Position numbers and translations under genes: made by a program
Shown here: piece after piece, positions 28,947-36,159 of the stretch
How positions within the stretch are numbered: the first letter of the stretch is position 1
Layout of the letters: each line of letters starts with the position of its first letter
IMG/VR virus record: IMGVR_UViG_3300034684_000096
Location: 56,005 to 120,004 of that record
DNA length: 64,000 nt
Direction: 5' to 3' (one strand)
Origin: a virus
The notes under the pieces: generated by a model
The model's input: the letters and a program-made list of their open reading frames with translations, nothing else
Databases searched by the model: none
What the model was told of the DNA's origin: nothing

Positions 28947-30473
28947 TCATGTAATTTTTACAAACTCTGTGTTTAATGCAGTAATCACAGATGCATATCG
29001 CTCACTCTCTAAAACTGAGTTCATATATGCTACAGGGTCTGCACCACCCGTGACTGAACTAAATACAGAAGGAGACAGTCCAGAAACCAGTACCACATTG
29101 TCCTCATTATACCTAACAGGTATTGTATCATTCCTAGCCGATGCATTCCAGAACACAATCTTAGGCATCTCTACCCCAGCTTCTTTAAACGCTTGCTTAG
29201 CTCTATCAAAGTTACTTACTTTGTGAACCTCAGAGGAATCAAACTCCATATCGGTAACAAAGATAAGTGTATTAGGTACATCTTTTTTGTTTGCCAATTG
29301 AGCAGACTGTAAGAAAATATCAAACACTGCATTGATGTTTGTGCTATACCCAACTCCTGTATCTTCAACAAAAGAAACTTTTGAGTAGATATCCTTTGTA
29401 TCAGGTACTGAAATCAATTTAGGGTTAGAAGAAAACGTCATATACTTTCCAGCAAATGCCCCTGTATTCCTTTCTGCAAAATAGATAGCTAGAGCGATAG
29501 ACACAGACATCGGATGATAAGGAGTATCTCCCCATGTCATGGAGTTAGATACATCTGCTACCACAAGTGCTTTCATATCTTTGCCAACATAGTTAGGTAG
29601 ATTATACCAAAGCATATTTGCATCTTCACGTGCATACTCTTTTTCTCGGACCTTTTCTACAATCTGATAAGGGTAAAGAGTAGAGGTATTTACTTTCTCA
29701 GTACCGCCCAATACTGCTTGTCGATACTCCGTGTACCTTTCCTCATCATGTCTTTTAAAAGCTTTCACATGTTTAAACATAGCTTGCGAAGGAACGTGAG
29801 GATAGTCAATAGAAGCCCACTCTTGAGCAGACATCTTCTGTTCAAGAATATTCAACACAGAACGCAATGTTGACAATGTTTTGCGATATTCTTTATAAGA
29901 GTATCCTATTTTTCTAGCAAAGAATTGTGCTTTCTTTACAGTCTCTTTAGAAGATGTGTTAATAGAAGGCATCCACTTAGCTAACAGTGATACTGAACCT
30001 TGTATCTCGTCAGTATATCTATCCCGTGCATTTACAACAGACAAATCAGCTCTCAACTGTGAAATAATAATGGAAAGAGCAAGTCCATCGTCGTGAGCGT
30101 ATGCAATTTCTACTAAATCATCCCACCTACCATACTCCGCTACCAAATATAGTAGATTATGTATCTTACTTCTTCCAAAATCTGTCACAAAAATAGGGTA
30201 ATATTTGTGAAAAACTACTCTGAAGAATCTACGTTCTCCTTGTCCACCTCGTACATCACGAAGATAGAAAAGGCATACCAGTGCTTTTACTTTATCTTCC
30301 GTATAAGCTTGGTAAAACAAAGAACAGATATCTTCGTCTGTTCTTGAACGGTATGCTCCCCCTAAGGCAAACATATCTAGTACTTTAACTAAACTGGAGC
30401 TATAGGCCATAGCTCCGTTCTCGGTTACTTTCTCCGTAAGTGTAGACTCCATTCTCTCAAAAAATGTATTCAT
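28947..30473 (-). CDS. Ro60-like protein: DUF2828 (TROVE-like) with vWA domain (508 aa)
   Basis: The N-terminal about 280 residues are all helical, with DUF2828 features (FYLRDVRGGQGERRFFR, IDYPHVPSQAM, HDEERYTEYR), like the ring-shaped RNA-binding part of Ro60/TROVE proteins. A C-terminal von Willebrand A domain carries the metal site DVSNSM (307-312) and FVTDMEF. Ro proteins bind misfolded RNAs and Y RNAs; phages such as Bxz1 carry Ro homologues. Context: a tRNA island with a YrlA-like RNA at 31311-31413. The 215-base leader has two related hairpins. The Ro assignment rests on family knowledge; RNA binding is inferred. Confidence 0.8.
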   Translation of the reverse strand: MNTFFERMESTLTEKVTENGAMAYSSSLVKVLDMFALGGAYRSRTDEDICSLFYQAYTEDKVKALVCLFYLRDVRGGQGERRFFRVVFHKYYPIFVTDFGRSKIHNLLYLVAEYGRWDDLVEIAYAHDDGLALSIIISQLRADLSVVNARDRYTDEIQGSVSLLAKWMPSINTSSKETVKKAQFFARKIGYSYKEYRKTLSTLRSVLNILEQKMSAQEWASIDYPHVPSQAMFKHVKAFKRHDEERYTEYRQAVLGGTEKVNTSTLYPYQIVEKVREKEYAREDANMLWYNLPNYVGKDMKALVVADVSNSMTWGDTPYHPMSVSIALAIYFAERNTGAFAGKYMTFSSNPKLISVPDTKDIYSKVSFVEDTGVGYSTNINAVFDIFLQSAQLANKKDVPNTLIFVTDMEFDSSEVHKVSNFDRAKQAFKEAGVEMPKIVFWNASARNDTIPVRYNEDNVVLVSGLSPSVFSSVTGGADPVAYMNSVLESERYASVITALNTEFVKIT

Positions 30474-30485
30474 TGTAAACTCCTC

Positions 30486-30532
30486 GACGCATTTTTTTAT
30501 TACACCAAATAAATATTTCTGCTGTTTGCGTC
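30486..30532 (-). promoter_or_regulatory. leader hairpin 2 of the Ro-like gene
   Basis: GACGCA (30527-30532) pairs with TGCGTC (30486-30491), the latter just before the ribosome site GAGGAG. The motif AAACAGCA follows the first arm. It could block translation, so autoregulation is possible. Confidence 0.6.
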
Positions 30533-30624
30533 AATAAAACCTAGATGCGAAATTGTTTTCTAAACCTATTATAGAATTAATTATTGCTTGCTGTATGCAT
30601 CTATTGTATTCATTTCAAAAAACA

Positions 30625-30680
30625 TGACACATATAAAATTCAACTTAAAAGGTTGGTCTATAGATTTGCTGTTTGTGTCA
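30625..30680 (-). promoter_or_regulatory. leader hairpin 1 of the Ro-like gene
   Basis: TGACACA (30674-30680) pairs with TGTGTCA (30625-30631). The 14-base word around the first arm is repeated at 30520-30533 with one change (A to G), and the partner arm changes with it: covariation between the two hairpins. Confidence 0.65.
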
Positions 30681-30694
30681 TCCTTTATACTCAT

Positions 30695-30723
30695 ATACTA
30701 TCACATTTTCATCATCTTGTCAA
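30695..30723 (-). promoter_or_regulatory. sigma70-type promoter of the Ro-like gene
   Basis: TTGACA-17-TAGTAT; start of transcription near 30688, leaving a leader of about 215 bases. Confidence 0.75.
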
Positions 30724-30735
30724 GTACTTTTCACA

Positions 30736-30948
30736 TTATTCTTTACTTTTTTTGTCAAGTATTACACTTGCTATAATAAGAACAATTAGTAAGAAAATAC
30801 CTAAACAAGCAGGTATCCATATTGGTGCCAATACCCACAACCAACTCCATTCGATTACACCAACGAGTTTCAGTATTACAAAAGCCACCGCCAATAAATT
30901 GGCAAAACTTACCGCTTGTACAGTTACAGTACCATTTTCTTCTTGCAT
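30736..30948 (-). CDS. Fragile-X-F-like small transmembrane protein (70 aa)
   Basis: FVILKLVGVIEWSWLWVLAP and IPACLGIFLLIVLIIA give two membrane helices and the family signature. Paralogue of 27097-27330. Ribosome site AAGGAGTAGATA. Role unknown. Confidence 0.75.
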   Translation of the reverse strand: MQEENGTVTVQAVSFANLLAVAFVILKLVGVIEWSWLWVLAPIWIPACLGIFLLIVLIIASVILDKKSKE

Positions 30949-31058
30949 TATCTACTCCTTACAGTCTACAAATGGTATTCCCATTGACACTTACCTTCTT
31001 TCTTATGTGTTTTATAGGTTCTACACACTATATTGATAAAATATAGAACCTATATTGT

Positions 31059-31140
31059 TGCCTAGGGAGGGACTCGAACCCTCACGTCTGGAGACACTGG
31101 TTTCTAAGACCAGCACGTATACCCATTCCATCACCTAGGC
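31059..31140 (-). tRNA. tRNA-Leu (TAG)
   Basis: Acceptor GCCTAGG/CCTAGGC, anticodon arm CTGGT-CTTAGAA-ACCAG, long variable arm, T arm GAGGG-TTCGAGT-CCCTC, discriminator A. Normal class II tRNA. Confidence 0.9.
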
Positions 31141-31144
31141 GTTT

Positions 31145-31217
31145 CGTATAGCGTAGGGCTTGAACCTACAACCCTCTGATTAACAGTCAGAAGCTCTACC
31201 AATTGAGCTAGCTACAC
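31145..31217 (-). tRNA. tRNA-Asn (GTT)
   Basis: Acceptor GTGTAGC/GCTATAC, D arm GCTC...GAGC, anticodon arm TCTGA-CTGTTAA-TCAGA, T arm GTAGG-TTCAAGC-CCTAC, discriminator G. Confidence 0.9.
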
Positions 31218-31222
31218 ATGAG

Positions 31223-31306
31223 CGGAACAAGGAGGATTTGAACCTCAACGTTTTACCGTCAATCGGTTTAGCAAACCGTTGTACATCCCCTGTACTTCTC
31301 TGTTCC
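31223..31306 (-). tRNA. tRNA-Ser (GCT)
   Basis: Acceptor GGAACAG/TTGTTCC, anticodon loop TTGCTAA, class II variable arm (GACGGTAAAACGTT), T loop TTCAAAT, discriminator G. Confidence 0.85.
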
Positions 31307-31310
31307 TCCT

Positions 31311-31413
31311 AATTAAGTACCTCTTACCGTTCTATGCCTCTGAACTACTGCCCCTGCCTCTCGGAGTGACCTTCTGGATTTGAACCAGTGTTTGTAATCT
31401 ACAGTACTTAATT
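31311..31413 (-). ncRNA. YrlA-like Y RNA candidate (circularly permuted tRNA mimic)
   Basis: The ends pair perfectly (AATTAAGTAC / GTACTTAATT). Inside, a T arm (CTGG-TTCAAAT-CCAG, 31374-31388) comes BEFORE a D arm (GTTC...GAAC, 31329-31345). Between them is a small hairpin capped by GAGA instead of open acceptor ends, and TTAC/GTAA extends the end stem at the place of an anticodon stem. This is the closed, permuted tRNA-like fold known for bacterial YrlA RNAs, partners of Ro. A degenerate permuted tRNA is the alternative. Confidence 0.55.
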
Positions 31414-31419
31414 ATTTTA

Positions 31420-31480
31420 TAGCTAAGGGAGGACTCGAACCTCTACGCAGTCATGCTTATGAGACAGACCGGCAACCTTG
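31420..31480 (-). other. tRNA 3' half with CAT-like loop, 5' half not found
   Basis: T arm AGAGG-TTCGAGT-CCTCC, acceptor strand CTTAGCT plus A, and a CTCATAA loop (31457-31463) as in tRNA-Met. No 5' strand complementary to the acceptor is seen within 200 bases upstream. Either a broken tRNA or part of a larger structured RNA. Confidence 0.45.
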
Positions 31481-31629
31481 CACTCAGCGATGAGCGGGCA
31501 GTTTTTCAATTTATCTATGGCTACCCCGCATTCTCCACAGTTTAGTCAGGAGCTACCCGACCTACTCTAATCTGTACGGACTTTTCTTTTACGATGCAGT
31601 CCTACATCATTATGCTCGTTACAGCGGAA

Positions 31630-31701
31630 AGCCAGCAGAAGGATTTGAACCTCCACCAAACAGTGTACAAGGCTGTTATCATGCCATTAGACCATGCTGG
31701 C
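31630..31701 (-). tRNA. tRNA-Thr (TGT)
   Basis: Acceptor GCCAGCA/TGCTGGC, anticodon loop CTTGTAC on stem ACAGC/ACTGT (one mismatch), T arm GGAGG-TTCAAAT-CCTTC, discriminator T. Confidence 0.85.
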
Positions 31702-31705
31702 AAAA

Positions 31706-31765
31706 TGTAGTGGGTTTCCTCTACTGCGCTAGTAGAAGCATAAACAACTTCACCCACAAAGCATT
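31706..31765 (-). other. small cloverleaf-like RNA structure without T arm
   Basis: GTGGGT / ACCCAC closes two inner hairpins, GAAG...CTTC and TCTACT-AGCGC-AGTAGA. Resembles a minimal tRNA lacking the T arm. Lies directly upstream of tRNA-Thr on the same transcript. May be only a processing or spacer structure. Confidence 0.35.
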
Positions 31766-31766
31766 T

Positions 31767-31891
31767 TAGGACTGACAGGATTTGATACCTGCACGAATGG
31801 GTTGAGTGACCTTGCGTTTCATCCTACCCCTATGTAGGGTCGCACCATTCTCCAGAAGTCTTGCTGTAGCGTCTACTTCCGCCACAGTCCT
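31767..31891 (-). other. 125-nt tRNA-like RNA
   Basis: Perfect 7-bp acceptor AGGACTG/CAGTCCT with discriminator A, a Leu/Ser-type D arm (GCG...CGC), a T stem GCAGG/CCTGT with an eight-base loop, and a roughly 60-base extra arm closed by GAATGG/CCATTC. The anticodon loop lacks the expected U33 pattern. Not a normal tRNA; perhaps a tRNA with a giant variable arm, an insertion, or a dedicated regulatory RNA. Confidence 0.45.
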
Positions 31892-32016
31892 CCGCTCTTC
31901 TATGGTGAGCATTCCCGTCGTTCTCCGAAAAGATACGATGCGATTATCGAATTGAGTAACCCACTGATTTGAGGAATTCATTACTGAATCTAGCCTTAGT
32001 AGGTATTGTTAAATAT

Positions 32017-32045
32017 ACTATAGCATATTTTTAATCTTTTGTCAA
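32017..32045 (-). promoter_or_regulatory. promoter of the tRNA cluster
   Basis: TTGACA-17-TATAGT. It lies behind the gene at 32052 and starts the transcript through the tRNA-like and tRNA genes down to about 31059. Confidence 0.75.
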
Positions 32046-32051
32046 GTCCTT

Positions 32052-32273
32052 TTAAGAAATATCTTCAACTTCTAATCCATTTTCTCTCAACACTTCATGA
32101 AAATAGTGCCAAAGCTCCTCTTTATTCTTTGATGGCTCTGGTCCGTGTTTATACCAGCTATATAACTCAGAGTATATATCTGATAAAGCACCCATAAATT
32201 TCTCCGCCTTAGCACCAACCCTTTCAAATTGACATAAATCATAATCCGTTAGCTCTATAGTGACTTTTTTCAT
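32052..32273 (-). CDS. small hypothetical protein (73 aa)
   Basis: Not recognised. Acidic helical protein (MKKVTIELTDYDLCQFERVG). Ribosome site GTAGGAGTATATACT; lies between the split tRNA and the tRNA-cluster promoter. Confidence 0.6.
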   Translation of the reverse strand: MKKVTIELTDYDLCQFERVGAKAEKFMGALSDIYSELYSWYKHGPEPSKNKEELWHYFHEVLRENGLEVEDIS

Positions 32274-32302
32274 AGTATATACTCCTACTTATTTTTCTAG
32301 GA

Positions 32303-32340
32303 TTGGCTAGGTAGGCTTCGAACCTACAAATGCCCTGTTT
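32303..32340 (-). pseudogene. 3' part of a tRNA split by tnpB
   Basis: T arm GTAGG-TTCGAAG-CCTAC and acceptor strand CTAGCCA (32304-32310), exactly complementary to the TGGCTAG at 33599-33605. It also keeps ACAGGG, probably the 3' side of the anticodon stem. Confidence 0.65.
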
Positions 32341-33577
32341 ATAGTATCTCATTCCCATATAAGGAATTAGTAGACACTTCAAGGAAACTGCCTTGAGGAT
32401 TATAAACTAATCTTCTTGGTCTTACAGTTTCTCCATGCCTGTACTCGTCGTACTCCGACGATTTTAAAAATTCATTCTCAATATTGATTGAGGCATTCAA
32501 ATCTCTGTCAATTTCAAAACCACAATCACATTTATACACTCTATCAGAAAGATTTAAATCTTTATTTACTTTCCCACAACTAGAACAAGTCTTTGAACTA
32601 GGAAAGAATCTATCAACTTTGTATACTGTTGTATTGTACTGTTTGGCTTTTTGTTCCAATCTAATAACAAATGAACTCCAATTAATATTCTGAATACTGT
32701 GGCTCAACTTTCTGTTTTTCTTCATACCAGAAACATTTAAATCTTCAAGTACTATAGCTTGGTTTTCACTACATAACTTGTTGGATAAATGCCACTGAAA
32801 ATGATTAAGATAATTTTGCCTATATTCATACAACATATTCAATCGTCGTTTACAAGCATACCATCTATTGGAACCTTTTACTTTTCTTGATAGATGTTTT
32901 TGTTGTTTTCTAATAGTACTATCTAATCCTGCTATCTTGTCTTTTATACCATAAATAAAATCTCCGTTTGAACAAACTGCAAATTCTTTTAATCCTAAAT
33001 CAACACCAACTATATTATCAGAAACCCTTTTACGCTTTTCGATTTGTTCCTTTTCTACCAATATAGATGCGTAATATTTTCCTGATTTAGCCTTAGATAC
33101 TGTAACGTTTTTTATAATACCTGAAAAATCTCCTGATAACCCTCTTATTTTTACTTTCCCAAGCTTTAAAAGAACTATTCTTGTATTCTCTTCTGTTAAT
33201 CTTGGTAATTCTTTAATGATGCATTCTCTATAAGAATCATTACATTTTCCTTTCTTTTTAAACTTCGGGAAACCCGGTTTATGCCCTTGCTTTACCCTTC
33301 TAAAGAAGTTAGTGTATGCCTTATCCAAATTAAGTTGACTTTGGTTGAGTGCACTAGCAGATACCTCTTTCAACCAAGAAAATTCTTTTCTAAGATTTTT
33401 AATAGTAGGATACTTATAGGTTTTTAACATTTCTTTATTGTCCTTATATTTTTCATAAAAAGAAATTCTATCGGCCAAAGAATAGTTATACACATATCTA
33501 CAACAGCCTATTGTTTTATTAATAAGTTCTGCTTGTTGTTTTGTTGGGTATAGTCTTACTTTGTATGCTTTGTACAT
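32339..33577 (-). CDS. tnpB: TnpB, RNA-guided nuclease of IS200/IS605-type elements (412 aa)
   Basis: Full-length OrfB/TnpB. RuvC residues are present: D193 (VGVDLGLKEF), E278 (IVLEDLNVSGM) and D357/D359 (DRDLNASINI); the zinc finger is CSSCG (331-335) with CDCG (350-353). The nuclease is guided by an RNA made from the 3' end of the gene and the sequence beyond it. No tnpA is present. The gene is flanked at once by the two halves of a tRNA, so the guide would read into the tRNA 3' part. Homing into tRNA genes is an inference. Confidence 0.9.
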   Translation of the reverse strand: MYKAYKVRLYPTKQQAELINKTIGCCRYVYNYSLADRISFYEKYKDNKEMLKTYKYPTIKNLRKEFSWLKEVSASALNQSQLNLDKAYTNFFRRVKQGHKPGFPKFKKKGKCNDSYRECIIKELPRLTEENTRIVLLKLGKVKIRGLSGDFSGIIKNVTVSKAKSGKYYASILVEKEQIEKRKRVSDNIVGVDLGLKEFAVCSNGDFIYGIKDKIAGLDSTIRKQQKHLSRKVKGSNRWYACKRRLNMLYEYRQNYLNHFQWHLSNKLCSENQAIVLEDLNVSGMKKNRKLSHSIQNINWSSFVIRLEQKAKQYNTTVYKVDRFFPSSKTCSSCGKVNKDLNLSDRVYKCDCGFEIDRDLNASINIENEFLKSSEYDEYRHGETVRPRRLVYNPQGSFLEVSTNSLYGNEIL

Positions 33578-33605
33578 TAAATAACCTCTTTGTTTCCACT
33601 AGCCA
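33578..33605 (-). pseudogene. 5' part of a tRNA split by tnpB
   Basis: TGGCTAG plus TGGAAAC, i.e. acceptor strand, TG and the start of a D arm, placed four bases after the neighbouring tRNA-Ser as expected for a packed cluster. The D-arm 3' strand and the anticodon 5' strand are missing. Confidence 0.6.
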
Positions 33606-33609
33606 GTTA

Positions 33610-33693
33610 CGGAAGATGAGGGACTCGAACCCCCAAGGCTTTTACACCCAGCAATTTTCAAGACTGCCTGTTTACCAATTAACATAATCTTCC
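33610..33693 (-). tRNA. tRNA-Ser (TGA)
   Basis: Acceptor GGAAGAT/ATCTTCC, anticodon arm GCAGT-CTTGAAA-ATTGC, class II variable arm, T arm GGGG-TTCGAGT-CCCTC, discriminator G. Confidence 0.9.
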
Positions 33694-33699
33694 TTACCT

Positions 33700-33771
33700 C
33701 AGCCACAGGAGGAATTGAACCTCCAATAACAGAATCAAAATCTGTTGTGTTTCCAATTACACTATATGGCT
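33700..33771 (-). tRNA. tRNA-Gln (TTG)
   Basis: Acceptor AGCCATA/TGTGGCT, anticodon arm ACAGA-TTTTGAT-TCTGT, T arm GGAGG-TTCAATT-CCTCC, discriminator G. Confidence 0.9.
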
Positions 33772-33815
33772 CTATTCAGTAAAGCGAAAAACTCTGTCAA
33801 TAGTTTTGGAGACTC

Positions 33816-34184
33816 TTATGTTTCCACTACACCAACGACCCATTTACCATCTTCAAGTACTTCTACTTTGATATTTTCATCTTTCAAAGCACTTTCAACT
33901 TTTTCTTCTATATCAACATATTCACCAAGTGCTTGCGAAGTTCTTATTTTAAGCCACTCTTGAAACTTCTTTGACTTCACCACATTGTTAAAAGCATCCT
34001 TCTGATTAGAAACCCTATCTCTCTGAGACTGACCAGTACCAATCGCACCAGATTCTTTGTGAATAATTCTACAGCAATTCTGGTGTTTGTTCTTATATTG
34101 TCCTCCCGGACCCGTACCAGAAAACCAAGTAACTGTAAAGTCCTTCTTTGTAACTGAAAAAAGTAACTCTCTTTCTTTATCCAT
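33816..34184 (-). CDS. GGQ-domain release-factor-like protein (122 aa)
   Basis: Short class-I release factor domain. GTGPGGQYKNKHQNCCRIIH has the GGQ (27-29) that hydrolyses peptidyl-tRNA; ESGAIGTGQSQRDRVSN is the conserved continuation. Codon-recognition domains are absent, so it resembles ArfB-type rescue factors or RF-like phage proteins and may free stalled ribosomes. It starts the tRNA island; tRNA-Gln follows directly. Confidence 0.85.
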   Translation of the reverse strand: MDKERELLFSVTKKDFTVTWFSGTGPGGQYKNKHQNCCRIIHKESGAIGTGQSQRDRVSNQKDAFNNVVKSKKFQEWLKIRTSQALGEYVDIEEKVESALKDENIKVEVLEDGKWVVGVVET

Positions 34185-34212
34185 AAAATAATCCTCTTCA
34201 CATCATGAATAT

Positions 34213-34241
34213 ACTATAGCATACATTAACACAAATGTCAA
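34213..34241 (-). promoter_or_regulatory. sigma70-type promoter
   Basis: TTGACA-17-TATAGT; drives the GGQ gene and probably the following tRNAs. Confidence 0.75.
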
Positions 34242-34269
34242 GAGGATTTATCAATAAATATGAAAAATA

Positions 34270-36159
34270 TTATGTTATTTCACAAGCACCACCTCCACAG
34301 GCTACTTCTCCTTGCCTGTCTGTAGAGTCTATGTCCTCATAAACGGCAGTTAAATCAATATCACTAAGATATTTAACTGCTTCCTCATATTCTTCTTTAG
34401 TACATTCCTCAAACGGACTCTGTGTATAAGTGCCTCCATCATAGGGCAATACAGCGATACCTGTATAACTATCACGATTATTCCACATCCACTCACCAAC
34501 CTCAGACCACTCATCAGGTTTAACGGAAATAGTACAAGAGGTGTTATTAAAATTTGCTCCTTCACGGTGTCCGGGTTGAATCCACTCAAGGTTCATACGT
34601 TTAACACGTTCTAAAGTATCTAAAGCAGACTCATATCTAAGCATTGCTCCTTCAGGCGCTTTCATAGGAATTTTAATCTTTGCCATAGTAGTAGGTTTAA
34701 AATAATCATCTTCTAGAAGCTCTGGGTGATTATCTCTAAGATAGGCGTAAATTGGCTCATCCTTACCTACAGATATTCTTCTCCAATAGTACTGTGCATA
34801 CCAAGCATGTACTCCAGAAGATGTACCAAGCATCAGACTACTACTACCTTCTGGTTTGACAACCGTAGTTCTCGCAGCTTTGTTAATCCCTAGCTTACTA
34901 GCAAATTCCTCATTCTCTTTCATCACCTCATTCGAAGCTTCTTCGATGTTTAATGATAGAAAATTTCTATCTGCAATACCTGTGATTGAAACACCAATTA
35001 AAGCCTCGTCCTCTGCATTTTCTCTCCATTCTTTACGCAAATAGTAAAAATCAGTATATGCTGCTTGAAGAGTAGCAATACGTGATGCCATCTTAGCTCT
35101 CAAATTAAAGTCTTCTTGGTCAACAATCGATGTTGCATTAATCGTTGAAAGGTTGCAGAATGAGAAACTTTGGAGACTCACTTCAGCACATGGGTTGGTT
35201 AAAAGTTCAATATCATTTGTAAAGAAGATACCGGGTTCACCTGAACCACTTGCCTGTACCTTTTTCCACAGAGAATCAAAAACATCTTTTGTGATAAGGT
35301 TTCTATCAACTACTACAGAATTATTAGCCCTACCACGCTGTGGATTCTTTTCCCACCAATCACCATATTTACAGGTAAGCATATCTTCATCATCAAGAGA
35401 AAACAGCGCAATAGTAGCCGAGCGCCTAATTCCACCACACAACACAGCATCTGCCAAATGACAAATAATATCATACGCTTCCAGAGTAGTCAACTTTGTA
35501 CCACTTCCTCTTGTATCTACTGCGTTATCCAAAACAGAAGCAATCTCTAATAAGCATATTCTTAAAGGTTCTGGACCCGGAGCATGTCCTCCTGATGTTT
35601 TTAATGGAGCACCTTTCTTACGAATATCTCGAAAATCAAAATCAATCTCACGCTCCCCATAAAAATGAGACTCCATCAACTCTCTAACAGCATCTGCCCA
35701 CCCAACAATACTATCTTGGATAAGAAATCTTCGCTTATGTTGCCTTCCAATAGGCTTACTAACACCTTTTAGAGGTGGTAATTGACGAACATGATGTTTC
35801 TGTATTGAGAAACCAGTCCCAGTACCCATCAACAGTAGATACATAATCTCAGAAAATGCCTTTATATCTGTAATAGCCAAAGCAGAGCAATTGTAAATTC
35901 TCACAGGAGACATCTCTATCGCTGTACCAGCAAATTGTGCACTCCTACCTGAAGGCCATATCTTCTTTTCATAAACTAACTCATACGCTTCTTCAATCTC
36001 ATCTTTTAAATCTGGAAATTTACGTAAATGCATTTCCTTATTTCTTGTAACAATTTCTTCATAGGTTTCCCGCCTATGAAGCTCTGGCAAATACTTTGCA
36101 TATTTCATATGGGTAATGATATCGCCCATGATTTTAGTTGACAGATTCTTCTCTTCCAT
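34270..36159 (-). CDS. nrdJ: adenosylcobalamin-dependent (class II) ribonucleotide reductase (629 aa)
   Basis: Reduces ribonucleotides to deoxyribonucleotides with coenzyme B12. WPSGRSAQFAGTAIE and RIYNCSALAI carry the first redox Cys; TNPCAEVSLQSFSFCNLSTIN the active-site Cys/Glu and second Cys; the C-terminal CGGGACEIT is the thioredoxin-linked Cys pair. Closest in type to monomeric Lactobacillus triphosphate reductase (about 740 aa), but about 110 residues shorter. ATG at 36159 behind GGAG; no nrdA/B present. Supplies dNTPs with or without oxygen, given B12 in the host. Confidence 0.9.
   Translation of the reverse strand: MEEKNLSTKIMGDIITHMKYAKYLPELHRRETYEEIVTRNKEMHLRKFPDLKDEIEEAYELVYEKKIWPSGRSAQFAGTAIEMSPVRIYNCSALAITDIKAFSEIMYLLLMGTGTGFSIQKHHVRQLPPLKGVSKPIGRQHKRRFLIQDSIVGWADAVRELMESHFYGEREIDFDFRDIRKKGAPLKTSGGHAPGPEPLRICLLEIASVLDNAVDTRGSGTKLTTLEAYDIICHLADAVLCGGIRRSATIALFSLDDEDMLTCKYGDWWEKNPQRGRANNSVVVDRNLITKDVFDSLWKKVQASGSGEPGIFFTNDIELLTNPCAEVSLQSFSFCNLSTINATSIVDQEDFNLRAKMASRIATLQAAYTDFYYLRKEWRENAEDEALIGVSITGIADRNFLSLNIEEASNEVMKENEEFASKLGINKAARTTVVKPEGSSSLMLGTSSGVHAWYAQYYWRRISVGKDEPIYAYLRDNHPELLEDDYFKPTTMAKIKIPMKAPEGAMLRYESALDTLERVKRMNLEWIQPGHREGANFNNTSCTISVKPDEWSEVGEWMWNNRDSYTGIAVLPYDGGTYTQSPFEECTKEEYEEAVKYLSDIDLTAVYEDIDSTDRQGEVACGGGACEIT

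Noticed and set aside
28379-28954. Rightward hydrophobic frames opposite the nuclease gene
   Set aside because: They are mirror images of the Lys/Asn-rich nuclease and overlap tRNA-Pro; no ribosome sites.
31766-31981. Leftward 71-residue reading frame in the tRNA cluster
   Set aside because: It coincides with the 125-nt tRNA-like RNA and has no convincing ribosome site; composition fits translated structured RNA.
32303-33605. IStron (group I intron joined to IS605) in the tRNA
   Set aside because: There is no room for an intron core; tnpB begins within about 28 bases of the tRNA start.
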